A DNA stretch of 64,000 nucleotides from Candidatus Nanohaloarchaea archaeon (GTDB lineage: Archaea > Nanohalarchaeota > Nanosalinia > Nanosalinales > Nanosalinaceae), in NCBI GenBank assembly GCA_014297435.1, contig JACOQA010000001.1, forward strand, positions 186,001 to 250,000, written 5' to 3'. The notes below the pieces were generated by a model. The model saw only the letters and a program-made list of their open reading frames with translations. It made no database searches and was not told the DNA's origin. Below, one piece after another: positions 49,535 through 58,567 of this stretch (its first letter is position 1; each line of letters begins with the position of its first letter). The translations under genes were made by a program, and so were the position numbers.

Positions 49535-50053
49535 CTATAGATGTTTCTTCGCATATGTTTCTTTGTTCTTCTCGATCTTATCTACAAGATCTTTCATCCC
49601 CATCTCACTTCTCTTGAATAGAATGCCTGAGACATCCACTCTGTCAAGCTCTTCTTGAGTATCATCAACCAGCACATCAATATCATGAATTTCTTTCGAC
49701 CTATCCTGAACAATGAAGAAATCGCTGAAATACTTTAGAGCACCAGAGTTCTCCAGTTTCTTTCTCTGGAATTTAGGATCTCCTCTAGTAACTATAACCT
49801 TCTCATGGTCAAGTTTATCTAGCTGTTTCACATCACTGAAAAGAAAGTTATCGGCGTTCTCAAGTTCTGAAAGAAGTGTTTCAGGTTTTACTCCTAGAAT
49901 ATCCGCATGCTCCCTGAAATCATAACCTTCATGGTTTCTAGCTTTAGAATAAGTTTCCGAGAAACGGGAAAACCTGCTCTCAAGTTCTTCTTTAAACGCA
50001 TCTGTATCGAACAACACCCGGTCAAAGTCAACGCCAATCCTCAATGGTTTCAC
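49535..50053 (-). CDS. HAD-superfamily hydrolase
   Basis: 172-residue phosphatase-like protein. Motif I is IGVDFDRVLFDTD (the nucleophile Asp followed by F-D), motif II is in the VIVTRGD strand, and motif III/IV is DVLVDDTQEELDR. The cap is small and helical. The start GTG at 50053 overlaps the GlmU stop by 26 bp. It is placed between the nucleotidyltransferase and mutase genes, so it may act on a sugar phosphate (inference). Confidence 0.82.
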   Translation of the reverse strand: MKPLRIGVDFDRVLFDTDAFKEELESRFSRFSETYSKARNHEGYDFREHADILGVKPETLLSELENADNFLFSDVKQLDKLDHEKVIVTRGDPKFQRKKLENSGALKYFSDFFIVQDRSKEIHDIDVLVDDTQEELDRVDVSGILFKRSEMGMKDLVDKIEKNKETYAKKHL

Positions 50054-51248
50054 CGTCCTTCAATAATGTGTTGTCAGCTATGTTCTGCGTCACTTTTTCG
50101 TTGCTGTCAGTTGCAGCTCTGAAACCTATCTTTCTCCCAGGTTTGATCGTGGAGTTAACACCGATCTTGACTTCGGACGCTATTATGCTTCCGAGCTTTT
50201 TTCTACCTGTATCGTACATTTCACCTTTCACTTTCATTTTAACGTTTTCCGAATCGTTTCTCAGGTTCGCGGTTTTTGCTCCAGCACCTAGATTCACCTT
50301 TTTCCCGATGTAGGAATCTCCGATGTAGTTAAAGTGAGGGATGCCGGTTTTCTCTCCTATTATAGAGTTCTTCACTTCAGACTTTCCGACATCAACATCT
50401 TCTTCAAGAACCGTTCTAGGTCGGATGTAAGCCCCAGGACCTACTTCACAGCCTGACTTCACTACAGCAGGACCTTCTATAACAGAGTTAGAATCTATTT
50501 TAGCACCTTCTTCGATTATCACTTTGCCTTTTATCTCGGCTGAATCAGCAACATCACCTCCTATGCTGGTTTCATTGATTTGTTCAGGTAACAGGACTTC
50601 GTTTGCCTCGATCAGCTGCCATGGATAGCTGCATGGAAGCCATCTGTCCGCTTCAACACACCTAACCTCTTCATCTTCTATATACTGGTTGAGGGCGTCA
50701 GTAATCTCATACTCTCCTCTTTCAGACTTTTCAACTTTCTCAAGCAGCTCGAAGAATCTTTCCTCAACAAAGTAACAACCTATATTTACCATGTCTGATT
50801 TAGGGTTGTCGGGCTTCTCCTCCACATCGATTATTTCCCCGTCTTCAATGTCGAATACCCCAAAATTTTCAGGCTTGTCCGCTTTTTTGGCAAGTATAGC
50901 CGAGTCGTTATCTAGAACTTCTCTGACTGATTCACCGTAGATATCATCGCCGTTCAGGATCAGAGTCCTTCCATCAACCTCTTCTTTAGCCTGTAGTGCT
51001 GCATCAGCTGTACCCTGAGCTTTATCCTGCTCAACTATCTTTATCCCGGACTTTTCGCCGTAAAGTTTCTCAAACTCCTCTATCATATAGCCAGCTACAA
51101 TTACAACCTCGTCAACTTTATCCTTGATTAGCTCTATATTGTGTTCGATTATGGGTTTACCTGCCACGGGTAGAAGAGGTTTTGGTGTATCACGGGTTAG
51201 GGGTCTCATCCGGGTTCCTTCTCCCGCTGCCAGTATAACGGCTTTCAT
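50028..51248 (-). CDS. glmU: Archaeal GlmU-type sugar-1-phosphate nucleotidylyltransferase/acetyltransferase
   Basis: Bifunctional enzyme likely making UDP-GlcNAc (or dTDP-glucose-like) from sugar 1-phosphate. The 406-residue protein begins MKAVILAAGEGTRMRPLT (intact nucleotide-binding loop) and has the KPLLPVAGKP, QDKAQGTADAA and GDDIYG motifs. The left-handed beta-helix repeats are clear (AEIKGKVIIEEGAKIDSNSV, VVKSGCEVGPGAYIRP) and the acetyltransferase part ends LKDGETIEDWR. The domain order matches archaeal GlmU. The start at 51248 is at the family's usual MKAVILAAG. Confidence 0.92.
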   Translation of the reverse strand: MKAVILAAGEGTRMRPLTRDTPKPLLPVAGKPIIEHNIELIKDKVDEVVIVAGYMIEEFEKLYGEKSGIKIVEQDKAQGTADAALQAKEEVDGRTLILNGDDIYGESVREVLDNDSAILAKKADKPENFGVFDIEDGEIIDVEEKPDNPKSDMVNIGCYFVEERFFELLEKVEKSERGEYEITDALNQYIEDEEVRCVEADRWLPCSYPWQLIEANEVLLPEQINETSIGGDVADSAEIKGKVIIEEGAKIDSNSVIEGPAVVKSGCEVGPGAYIRPRTVLEEDVDVGKSEVKNSIIGEKTGIPHFNYIGDSYIGKKVNLGAGAKTANLRNDSENVKMKVKGEMYDTGRKKLGSIIASEVKIGVNSTIKPGRKIGFRAATDSNEKVTQNIADNTLLKDGETIEDWR

Positions 51249-51307
51249 TATGAATTCCAAGCGCCACGAAATACTTTATGAGTTAAGGTTGGTTTCATGA
51301 AGTCAAT

Positions 51308-52408
51308 TCACTTACTTATCTCGGATAGATCTGTTCTGGCATCCGGGACGAACTTCACGCCGTAGATAGAGTTGTTGACTTCTATGAAGCTTCTTGGACC
51401 GATAAATGACTCTCTTATTGAGGTGTTTGACTTGATGTCGGACTCCTCACCGATCACGGACTGTTCGACAACAGTTGAAGAATCCACAATATTTTCCTCG
51501 AAAAGAAGGGAAGATTCGACGTTGCAAGAGCGTAGCTGGCAGCCCTTGGAAACTGTGGAATCCGAAACAACTGCGTTGGGTCCTAAAATCGCACTCTCTC
51601 CTATATAGCAAGATCCCTCGACAACTGTCCCTGGCTTAATTTCAGCGCCTTCTTCCACCACAGCTTCTCCCAGTATCTCGACGTTTTCATGAACTTCCGC
51701 ATTCCCATCTATCTTGGTTTCACTGATCTCTTTGTTTCTCATCACTCTGTCGGCTTCCCAGAGCTTTCTAGGCGATCCGATATCGATCCAATAATCCTCA
51801 GCGAGCTCAAACCTTGCTTCACCCTTTTCAATTATCATCTCGACAGCTTCAGTAAGATCTTTTTCAGATCCCATATCGTCTAAATATTCGAAGACAGAAG
51901 GTTTGAAAGCGTAAATGCCCGTATTCACAAGCGTGTTTTCTGGGTTTTCAGGTTTTTCTTTGATTGAGTCAATTTTATCGTTCGTAATGCTTAGAACTCC
52001 GAATTTTCTGGGACTTGAGCTCTCTTTACTCAGAACAGTTACTTCTGAGTCAGAGCTTTCATGTTTCTCTATTAGAGATTTCAGATTATTCTCTGAGGTT
52101 GCGACATCGCCGTTTACAACCAGAAAATCGTCTTCGATAAAGTTGCATTCCTCTACTGCCGATCCTGTGCCTTCTATCTCTTCCTGCGTAACTATGTTTA
52201 CATCTGTGAACTCGCCGAACTCTTCACGGAACATCTCCTCCCGGTAATTTGTAACAAGATAAATATCGTCTATTCCTGATGATTTCAGTTTTCTGACGAG
52301 ATGTTTGACCAATGGCTGACCCATCACAGGCATCAAACCTGTAGGTTTCGATTCAATTAGTGGGAAAAGCGAGTCTTCTTTCTTCGCACACGGGATAACG
52401 GCTTTCAT
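51308..52408 (-). CDS. Sugar-1-phosphate nucleotidyltransferase paralogue with altered nucleotide loop
   Basis: Second GlmU/RmlA-like protein (366 residues), 33% or so similar by eye to the neighbour. The opening reads MKAVIPCAKKEDSLFPLIESKPTGLMPVMG: the conserved G-x-G-T-R loop of nucleotidyltransferases is replaced by K-K-E-D-S. Downstream features remain (EEIEGTGSAVEE, VVNGDVATSENN, VNTGIYAFKPS, SEKDLTEAVEMIIE). Beta-helix repeats follow (AEVHENVEILGEAVVEEGAEIKPG). It may be inactive, regulatory, or have changed substrate. It lies 59 bp after the Gfo/Idh gene stop overlap. Confidence 0.8.
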   Translation of the reverse strand: MKAVIPCAKKEDSLFPLIESKPTGLMPVMGQPLVKHLVRKLKSSGIDDIYLVTNYREEMFREEFGEFTDVNIVTQEEIEGTGSAVEECNFIEDDFLVVNGDVATSENNLKSLIEKHESSDSEVTVLSKESSSPRKFGVLSITNDKIDSIKEKPENPENTLVNTGIYAFKPSVFEYLDDMGSEKDLTEAVEMIIEKGEARFELAEDYWIDIGSPRKLWEADRVMRNKEISETKIDGNAEVHENVEILGEAVVEEGAEIKPGTVVEGSCYIGESAILGPNAVVSDSTVSKGCQLRSCNVESSLLFEENIVDSSTVVEQSVIGEESDIKSNTSIRESFIGPRSFIEVNNSIYGVKFVPDARTDLSEISK

Positions 52409-53655
52409 CCTGCCAAAGTCTCAGAACCTTCAGCTTCAATAAGCTTTCCATCATCCACAACCATAGACTTCAGTTTGTCGTTCGCTTTCTCAACCTCTTC
52501 CATGTAGTCGCCGCCAATATTCTCTTTGATGTTGAAAATCGCTTCCATGAAAATATCTGTTTCTTTCTCCACTTCTTCAGGTTCTTTATCTCCTACAGCT
52601 TCCAAGATCGCTTTCTCAAGAACTCTCCAAAGTTGGTCATGCATAAAGTATTCTGTTTCTATTTCTTCACCTGTATCTAGGTCGAATAGCTTGTTGTGGA
52701 GAAGATCGCCTGCCAAATTTTTGTCTCCTTCGATTACCACTAGTCTTGCTTCTTCGTCTACATAGGCGGTTCCTTCAAGGTGGGAGAAACCTCTTTCGAA
52801 AGGTCGATGTCCTGTTTTCTCTTCTATCCTTTTAGCTTCCATCAGTAGTTCTTGGCTGAGACCGAACCAGCTTGAATGCATCTTTACTTTCATGTCGCTA
52901 GAATTAAATTCTGCCTGTGTTACTGCTGTTGCTGTTTCCTCGTCTATATTCTCTGTTCTCCCGCCATGGATGGACATCAGGCGGTCGGAGTTCATTTTTG
53001 CAGGCATTAAGTGATCTGTTTCTACTTTTTCTAATTCCATTTCTGTCTCTCCCGGTGTTTTCTCTAAAAAGTCTAGAATGTAGGCTTTGTGAACCATTTT
53101 GTCAAGTACATCGCCGCCCTTGACTCCTGCACGTTTCATGGGTTCGAGAGCTTTTTCAACGCCCACTGAGCTTTCTCTGTAGGTTCTTATCTCATCAACT
53201 TCTCTCACTAAATCAGTCATTTTCTTTATGACTGGGCTTTCTCTCTCTATGAAGTCGGTTTTCCACATCACCCGTTCGTTTTCCGCCAGTCTTTTCTCTT
53301 CCAGGTGTTGGTCTCGGGTCAGAGAGGCAGGTTTTTCGGCTAGGTGGAAGAATCCGTGTCTTATCGACTTCATGACGTGTTCGGGGTGTGTCTCTGTAGG
53401 ACCGGAGTCGTAGATCATGACTTTTTCGTGTTTCTCTGCCTCTTCGTACATCTCCTCTGGATCTTGGAATGTCTGTATATCGATTCCGTTGGCTTCTGCG
53501 AACTTTTCGGCTTTTTCAAGCCTCTCAAAGTCGGTATCGCATACGGCCTCGATCTCTACGTCGACATCCTCGAATTTTCTGCTCATTCTCACAAGTTTTT
53601 CAAATCCGTACCGACCAAAGCTTCCTACTCCGATCTGAAATATTTTGATTCTCAC
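52405..53655 (-). CDS. Gfo/Idh/MocA-family NAD(P)-dependent oxidoreductase
   Basis: Sugar-type dehydrogenase (416 residues). The N-terminal Rossmann motif is IGVGSFGRYGFEKLV, followed by VEIEAVCDTDFERLEKA, and the family Lys-Pro motif appears as LAEKPASLTRDQ. The C-terminal half is the alpha/beta domain of the superfamily, here with extended helices. It is the first gene of the sugar cluster and overlaps the altered nucleotidyltransferase by 4 bp. The substrate is unknown. Confidence 0.85.
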   Translation of the reverse strand: MRIKIFQIGVGSFGRYGFEKLVRMSRKFEDVDVEIEAVCDTDFERLEKAEKFAEANGIDIQTFQDPEEMYEEAEKHEKVMIYDSGPTETHPEHVMKSIRHGFFHLAEKPASLTRDQHLEEKRLAENERVMWKTDFIERESPVIKKMTDLVREVDEIRTYRESSVGVEKALEPMKRAGVKGGDVLDKMVHKAYILDFLEKTPGETEMELEKVETDHLMPAKMNSDRLMSIHGGRTENIDEETATAVTQAEFNSSDMKVKMHSSWFGLSQELLMEAKRIEEKTGHRPFERGFSHLEGTAYVDEEARLVVIEGDKNLAGDLLHNKLFDLDTGEEIETEYFMHDQLWRVLEKAILEAVGDKEPEEVEKETDIFMEAIFNIKENIGGDYMEEVEKANDKLKSMVVDDGKLIEAEGSETLAG

Positions 53656-53791
53656 AATAGATTCTTTCGAATACCTCTGTATAAAAACAGTTGTTCAAGT
53701 TGCATCGAGGCTTAATCTGTTTGAGCTTTTAGGTCCGGACAACAGACGAGTATTTAAACATTTAGTCACTAGTTAGTTAAAGGGGGATAAG

Positions 53792-54439
53792 ATGAGTTCT
53801 GAGGTTTATCCAGACTGGGAAATAGTTCCTGGCTTTAAAGAGGAGAGTGGTAAAGAAGGGTCGAAAACCGTTACTCTTAGGCTTTACGATGAATCAGATA
53901 GGGACGACCATCACCAAGATCTATTGGACTTCCAGAAGGATATAGTGGAGTTAGATATCGCTTCTAAGACAGATGTATATACTGCCGCAATCGCCAGACA
54001 AACAGGTGTAAGCTCTGTTGTATCTCAGTACATAAGAGACGTTATGTCGGATGCTTCTCAAGTTCAGTCAAATGTTGACGGTGAAGACCTTTCAAGAAAC
54101 TTTATGAAAGCGTTTTCCGTTGTTAGAGAGCTTGATTACTGGAGTAAAGCCTATGAGGGCATGACAGGAAAGTCTTATCTTTCCAGAAGTGTAGATGATT
54201 TTCTAGAAGACTACAATAACCAGGAATTCTTGGAGAGCGTAGAAGAAAACGAGGATCATTTAGAAGAATATGCAAAGGACCTAAGAGATCTTGTTCACCA
54301 GGCTGAAGATGTTAACCGGGTACTATTTAACGGTAACTGGGACGACAGAGTCAAACAAGACGTCGAGAGAATGCAGATGGAACTAGAAGATTTCAAAAAT
54401 CCATATCTTCTTGGTCTCAGGATGAAGACGGGCGTATAG
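53792..54439 (+). CDS. Hypothetical protein, 215 aa
   Basis: No family recognised. It is soluble, acidic and helical, with a DNA-binding-like segment DVYTAAIARQTGVSSVVSQYIRDVM (about residues 62-86) resembling a helix-turn-helix. The C-terminus is a coiled coil rich in Glu. It is preceded by an A/T-rich promoter and a GGGGATAAG ribosome site (about 53781-53789) close to the start. It is probably transcribed separately from L10e. Confidence 0.6.
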   Translation: MSSEVYPDWEIVPGFKEESGKEGSKTVTLRLYDESDRDDHHQDLLDFQKDIVELDIASKTDVYTAAIARQTGVSSVVSQYIRDVMSDASQVQSNVDGEDLSRNFMKAFSVVRELDYWSKAYEGMTGKSYLSRSVDDFLEDYNNQEFLESVEENEDHLEEYAKDLRDLVHQAEDVNRVLFNGNWDDRVKQDVERMQMELEDFKNPYLLGLRMKTGV

Positions 54440-54505
54440 ACTGCCAAAACTCCTACCCTATTTAAAACTTAACTTCCAGCGTTTCTACAAGAGGTTTTCA
54501 AAACA

Positions 54506-55027
54506 ATGGGAGACAGACCTGCACGAATCTACAGGGAACATCCTGGTCAGCCATACACCAGGAAGTCCCAGCAAGGAAAAGACAACTACATCAAGGGAGC
54601 TCCGGCTCCAAGAGTAACCCAGTACGAACAGGGAGCCAAAAAGAAAGAGTTCCAGAAAAAAGTGGTAATGAGAATTGGGGAAGACTGCAACGTAAGATCC
54701 GAGGCACTAGAAGCCGGGAGGGTTGCAGCCAACTCCCACCTATCAAAGGTAATGGATCCTGAAGAGGATTACTTCCTTCAGATCAGACCTTACCCTCACC
54801 ACGTTCTGAGATACCACCCTCTGGCTGGTGTTGCACAGGCAGACCGTTACTACGAAGGTATGCGTAAGCCTTTCGGACGACCGATCGGAAGAGCAGCAAT
54901 CGTCGACAAAGACCAGATTCTCTACGAGATTAATGTCGATGAAGGTGACGTTCAGGAAGCCAAGAAGGCTCTGGAGCGTGCTAACCACAAGATGCCGGTA
55001 CCATGCCGGGTACTTGTAGAAGAGTAG
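54506..55027 (+). CDS. rpl10e: Ribosomal protein L10e/uL16
   Basis: Large-subunit ribosomal protein near the peptidyl-transferase centre. 173 residues starting MGDRPARIYREHPGQPYTRK, with YIKGAPAPRVTQYEQG and YFLQIRPYPHHVLRYHPLAGVAQADRYYEGMRKPFGRP. The ending LERANHKMPVPCRVLVEE is as in archaeal L10e. Basic residues are fewer than in non-halophiles. Confidence 0.98.
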   Translation: MGDRPARIYREHPGQPYTRKSQQGKDNYIKGAPAPRVTQYEQGAKKKEFQKKVVMRIGEDCNVRSEALEAGRVAANSHLSKVMDPEEDYFLQIRPYPHHVLRYHPLAGVAQADRYYEGMRKPFGRPIGRAAIVDKDQILYEINVDEGDVQEAKKALERANHKMPVPCRVLVEE

Positions 55028-55087
55028 ATTCTTCTCAATTTCCTTTTTTCCCTTAACTATTAATTCGAGTAAAACCCGTTCTTTCCC

Positions 55088-56653
55088 ATGGTAGAGTGGA
55101 AAGGAAAACTCGAAGGAGATGTAGGAGAGAAAGCTTCCCTACTGGACAGGATTGATGCATTTCCGGTACCCAACTTCTTTGTTATAACTCCAGATGAAGT
55201 ATCTCAATTATTCAAAGACGTTAGAGACCATGAACGTGTGCTTAACGCGCAAGTTAAGGGAGAGGTTAAGAACGATATTAAAGACGCTTACGAGGATATC
55301 GGGATGAGCTCCGAGGTCAGAACGGCTGCTGGCAGAGCTAAAAATCTTGTGGGGGGACAGAGAAACAATCAACTAGTATCTATAAGGATTTCAGGTCGAG
55401 GACAGTACGAATACAGACTAAATATAGGTTCCTCCAATCTTTTCCGCTCAATCAAGGAAGTCGCAGCATCCTACTATGAAGAGAACGATGATGATCCTTC
55501 TATCATAGTCCAGAAAATGGTTGAAGCGGACTACTCAGGAGCTGCGATCGACTCGAACAGGAGAAGCATACTCGAGGTCGTCGAAGGTCTAGGAAAGTCT
55601 CTTGAAGAAGGAATATCAACGCCACACCTCTACATGGTCGAAAGAAACGAAGTTATAGAAAAAAGGAAAGCGGAAAGACAGCTTAAAGTCACTAGAAATC
55701 CGATTAACGGTGATGAGAAACGGAAAAATACGGAGCCTAGGAGCATGCCTTTCTCGGATCAAGAGGTCGAAGAGTTATTTGAGAAGATTTCGAGCTCAGG
55801 TATGAACCTCAAGTTCGCCTATAAGAGAGGAGACTTCCATATTGTCGATGTGTGGAGAGGAAACCCCGAGATCGCACAGAACGGTTTAAACGGTGTAAGA
55901 GTTTCAAATGGCGCTATAAGTGGAAAGGTAGGCAGAGATATCGAGTTTTCGGATGCCACTATACCTTCTGGTCAGTACGACAAAGCTTTGATCTCCCGGA
56001 AAGGAGGTTACAGCTCGAGAGATGCAGAAAAAGCACGAGAAAAAGAAAAACCTGCGATATTCAGCTTTAACGGAGAACTTGAGAACGGACAACAAATAGA
56101 AATTTCGGAGAGCTCGGTTAAGGTAAAGCAGAAAAACAGTTCGAAGCTCCAGGATATTAACCCGTTTAGCTCCGGCAAAACAGAGCAAAAAACCGAGAGA
56201 ACTCCGGAAGAAGACAATGACGAGGAAAGAGTTGAGGAAAAAATAAATATTAATGCTACAGAAGTTCTGCCAATAAACCCTTCAAGAGGCAGAGGCTTAC
56301 ATCTTTCTCCGCCCTATGGGAAGGGCTTTACGCTTGGTAACTCAGGTAAAGGGAATGTAGATAGGCAGGGATATGTTAATTCTTTCCGTGAGCTGTTCGC
56401 TTTCGAAAATGAAAATCTTATCTTCGATACTCGTGGTCTTGAACCAGAAGGTTTGTTGAACGCTATAGAGTACATCGAGGCAGATCTGAAGATTCTTGTG
56501 GTCGACAATCCATCGCCTGAGTTGCTTCAAAAAGCCGTAGAGGAAGACTTCGACGTGATAGCTGCGGAAGAAAGAACGATTAACTCGGTTAAGAGAAAGG
56601 TGGCACGAGCCGAGAAGAAGTTTATGATCGACCGTCTCCGTGATCTGGACTAA
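55088..56653 (+). CDS. PEP-synthase-like ATP-grasp protein, lacking the mobile His domain
   Basis: 521 residues. The N-terminal 200 residues match the pyruvate/PEP-dikinase nucleotide-binding domain: VGEKASLLDRIDAFPVPNFFVITPDEV, VSIRISGRGQYEYR in place of VRSSA-type segments, IIVQKMVEADYSGAAIDSN and EVVEGLGKSLEEGISTP. The phosphohistidine swivelling domain T-x-G-G-x-x-S-H was not found. The C-terminal 250 residues begin after a Lys/Glu-rich linker and are unassigned. A full PEP synthase is about 750-800 residues. The cut form is unusual and may be a regulatory or altered enzyme. It precedes dph2 by 27 bp. Confidence 0.6.
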   Translation: MVEWKGKLEGDVGEKASLLDRIDAFPVPNFFVITPDEVSQLFKDVRDHERVLNAQVKGEVKNDIKDAYEDIGMSSEVRTAAGRAKNLVGGQRNNQLVSIRISGRGQYEYRLNIGSSNLFRSIKEVAASYYEENDDDPSIIVQKMVEADYSGAAIDSNRRSILEVVEGLGKSLEEGISTPHLYMVERNEVIEKRKAERQLKVTRNPINGDEKRKNTEPRSMPFSDQEVEELFEKISSSGMNLKFAYKRGDFHIVDVWRGNPEIAQNGLNGVRVSNGAISGKVGRDIEFSDATIPSGQYDKALISRKGGYSSRDAEKAREKEKPAIFSFNGELENGQQIEISESSVKVKQKNSSKLQDINPFSSGKTEQKTERTPEEDNDEERVEEKININATEVLPINPSRGRGLHLSPPYGKGFTLGNSGKGNVDRQGYVNSFRELFAFENENLIFDTRGLEPEGLLNAIEYIEADLKILVVDNPSPELLQKAVEEDFDVIAAEERTINSVKRKVARAEKKFMIDRLRDLD

Positions 56654-56680
56654 AAAAGATTCCGTACCATTCTACTTTTT

Positions 56681-57688
56681 ATGACAGAACAGGAAAACCC
56701 GGAGAGGGAACAGTACAATTACGAAAGTCTAGACGAAATTCTTGAAGAAGTCAAGAAGGAAGACTACGACAAAGTAGGTTTACAGGGTCCTGACGGAATC
56801 AAACCTGAATTGATCGAGATAGCTGACGAACTTAGAGAACACGATATTGAACCTGTAATGGTTGGTGCCTCAACTTTCGGAGCCTGTGGAATAGCCAACG
56901 AGAAAGTTGAACGGATGGGTGCTGATGCACTTATCCACGTAGGACATACAAGATTTCTTCACCCGGAGAAAGCCGATATGAAAGACTTCGATGTCTACTA
57001 TCTCCCTTACAGGGAAGACAGGGACCTCATGGGAGTTCTGGAAGAACATTATGAGGAGATCGAAGCTGAAAAGGTCGGTCTCGTCGGCGTAACTCAGTAC
57101 ATGGACCGTGCGGATAAAGCACGAGAATTTCTACGTGATAAAGGCTTCGAAGTAGTTGAAGGGAAGACTGGCTTAAGAACAACTGAGCCGGGACAGGTAT
57201 TAGGTTGTGATGCAGGAGCTGCACACAATATTGCGCACAAGGTCGATGCGTTTGTATTCCTTGGTTCAGGACACTTCCATCCATCCCAGGTCTCGGAGAC
57301 AGGGAAGGAAGTGTACGTTGTTGATCCCTACGAAAAGCATATCTGGGTTGAACCAGCAAACAGCTTGGGGGATGAGATGCAGGCTGAAATAGCCCGTGTT
57401 ATGAAGCACAAGGATAAGAAGAAGTGGGGTATAGTAACCTCTTCGAAGAAAGGTCAAAACTACATGCGGGCAGTAGAGATTGCGAAAGAGAAGCTAGAGG
57501 AGCATGGTAAAGAGGTCTACATCTTTGTTGAAGACAGAATTTTCGAGTCTGACTACAAAGGTTATGGGATTGATATCTACGTTAACTGTGCCTGTCCACG
57601 TATGACTAAGGACTGGAGGGATCTAGCTTTTGTCTCTCCTAAGGCACTTGATGCTCTGGACGAGGTTGAAGAAATGGAAACAAAATAG
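56681..57688 (+). CDS. dph2: Dph2, diphthamide biosynthesis 4Fe-4S radical enzyme
   Basis: Transfers the 3-amino-3-carboxypropyl group from SAM to a His of elongation factor 2. 335 residues with Cys69 (FGACGIA), Cys176 (VLGCDAG) and Cys303/Cys305 (VNCACPRM), the cluster ligands being one from each third. LQGPDGIKPELIEIADEL, HVGHTRFLHPEKADM and FLGSGHFHPSQV support the assignment. It uses an Fe-S cluster made by the suf system and SAM made by the synthetase at 13322. Confidence 0.96.
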   Translation: MTEQENPEREQYNYESLDEILEEVKKEDYDKVGLQGPDGIKPELIEIADELREHDIEPVMVGASTFGACGIANEKVERMGADALIHVGHTRFLHPEKADMKDFDVYYLPYREDRDLMGVLEEHYEEIEAEKVGLVGVTQYMDRADKAREFLRDKGFEVVEGKTGLRTTEPGQVLGCDAGAAHNIAHKVDAFVFLGSGHFHPSQVSETGKEVYVVDPYEKHIWVEPANSLGDEMQAEIARVMKHKDKKKWGIVTSSKKGQNYMRAVEIAKEKLEEHGKEVYIFVEDRIFESDYKGYGIDIYVNCACPRMTKDWRDLAFVSPKALDALDEVEEMETK

Positions 57689-57745
57689 TGTTACGTCTTT
57701 CCAACAACAAGTTATTTATTTACTAATTTACAATATATCTAGTAT

Positions 57746-58504
57746 ATGAGTATGGATCCTTTGCTTGAGAGATCCGAAGAAAATCTTCTTAGGGAGGACG
57801 AAAGACTTCTCCAACGCGACGACACAAAAGTTGGTGAGGGCGCCAACACATCAGCACACAGGAACCATTACAACCAGATAATCAAGTCAAGACCTTACGA
57901 TCCGGAAAGCGATGACGCAGGTATGAATCCTTCTGAAAAAGAAAATCTACTTAAACAGCTTGATAGAGCAGTATGGACCGACGTGGGAAAAAGAGAAGTT
58001 GATGCACCCTTCGAGTACATGCTCGTGAGGATGGAAAGAGGTATAGAGCACGCGGAGGCTGTAGATAGGTACAGTCCTAATGTGGACCAGCTTGTGGCTG
58101 AGGATCTCGATATGTTCTTTGATATGCGTGAGGAAGGCGTAACTTATAGGGACTTCAAACCCGATAATATAGGTTACTTCCCAGGAGACGGTGACTGCCA
58201 AGGATTCTGGAGCGACCCCGATAGCTACAACTGGGAAACTGTTGTTGCAAGACCGATTGATGTCATGGACGAAGGACTGAAAAGGGAGGAAAACCTTTCA
58301 AACACGGAAATGGCTAAAGTACTCGACATATACATTGGAGATGTTCCGGGAGAAGAGGGAATCGTAGATTTATACACTGTCTCGACCGAAGATGCTGAAA
58401 GAGCTGTTCTCAACTACCTCGGATTGGATGGAGAAGTAACCGGCGACCCATACATGGACATGAGGCGTGTTTTCCACAAAGAAGGCACGATTAAATCTAA
58501 TTAG
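57746..58504 (+). CDS. Divergent protein-kinase-like protein, 252 aa
   Basis: Residues 134-141 read YRDFKPDN, the catalytic loop of Ser/Thr kinases (D136, K138, N141). A Gly-rich loop precedes it (VGEGANTSAH, 29-38), with the hinge-like YMLVRMERG (91-99). A metal-binding candidate, PIDVMD (D172), lies about 30 residues later in place of DFG. The N-lobe lysine cannot be placed with confidence. No membrane segment. It could be a minimal kinase or a pseudokinase. The metallophosphoesterase gene follows by 63 bp on the same strand. Confidence 0.6.
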   Translation: MSMDPLLERSEENLLREDERLLQRDDTKVGEGANTSAHRNHYNQIIKSRPYDPESDDAGMNPSEKENLLKQLDRAVWTDVGKREVDAPFEYMLVRMERGIEHAEAVDRYSPNVDQLVAEDLDMFFDMREEGVTYRDFKPDNIGYFPGDGDCQGFWSDPDSYNWETVVARPIDVMDEGLKREENLSNTEMAKVLDIYIGDVPGEEGIVDLYTVSTEDAERAVLNYLGLDGEVTGDPYMDMRRVFHKEGTIKSN

Positions 58505-58567
58505 CGAATTATAAGGTTGAAATCAATTAAAATAATTGCTTTATTGTGAAAAGATAAACTAGTTTCG

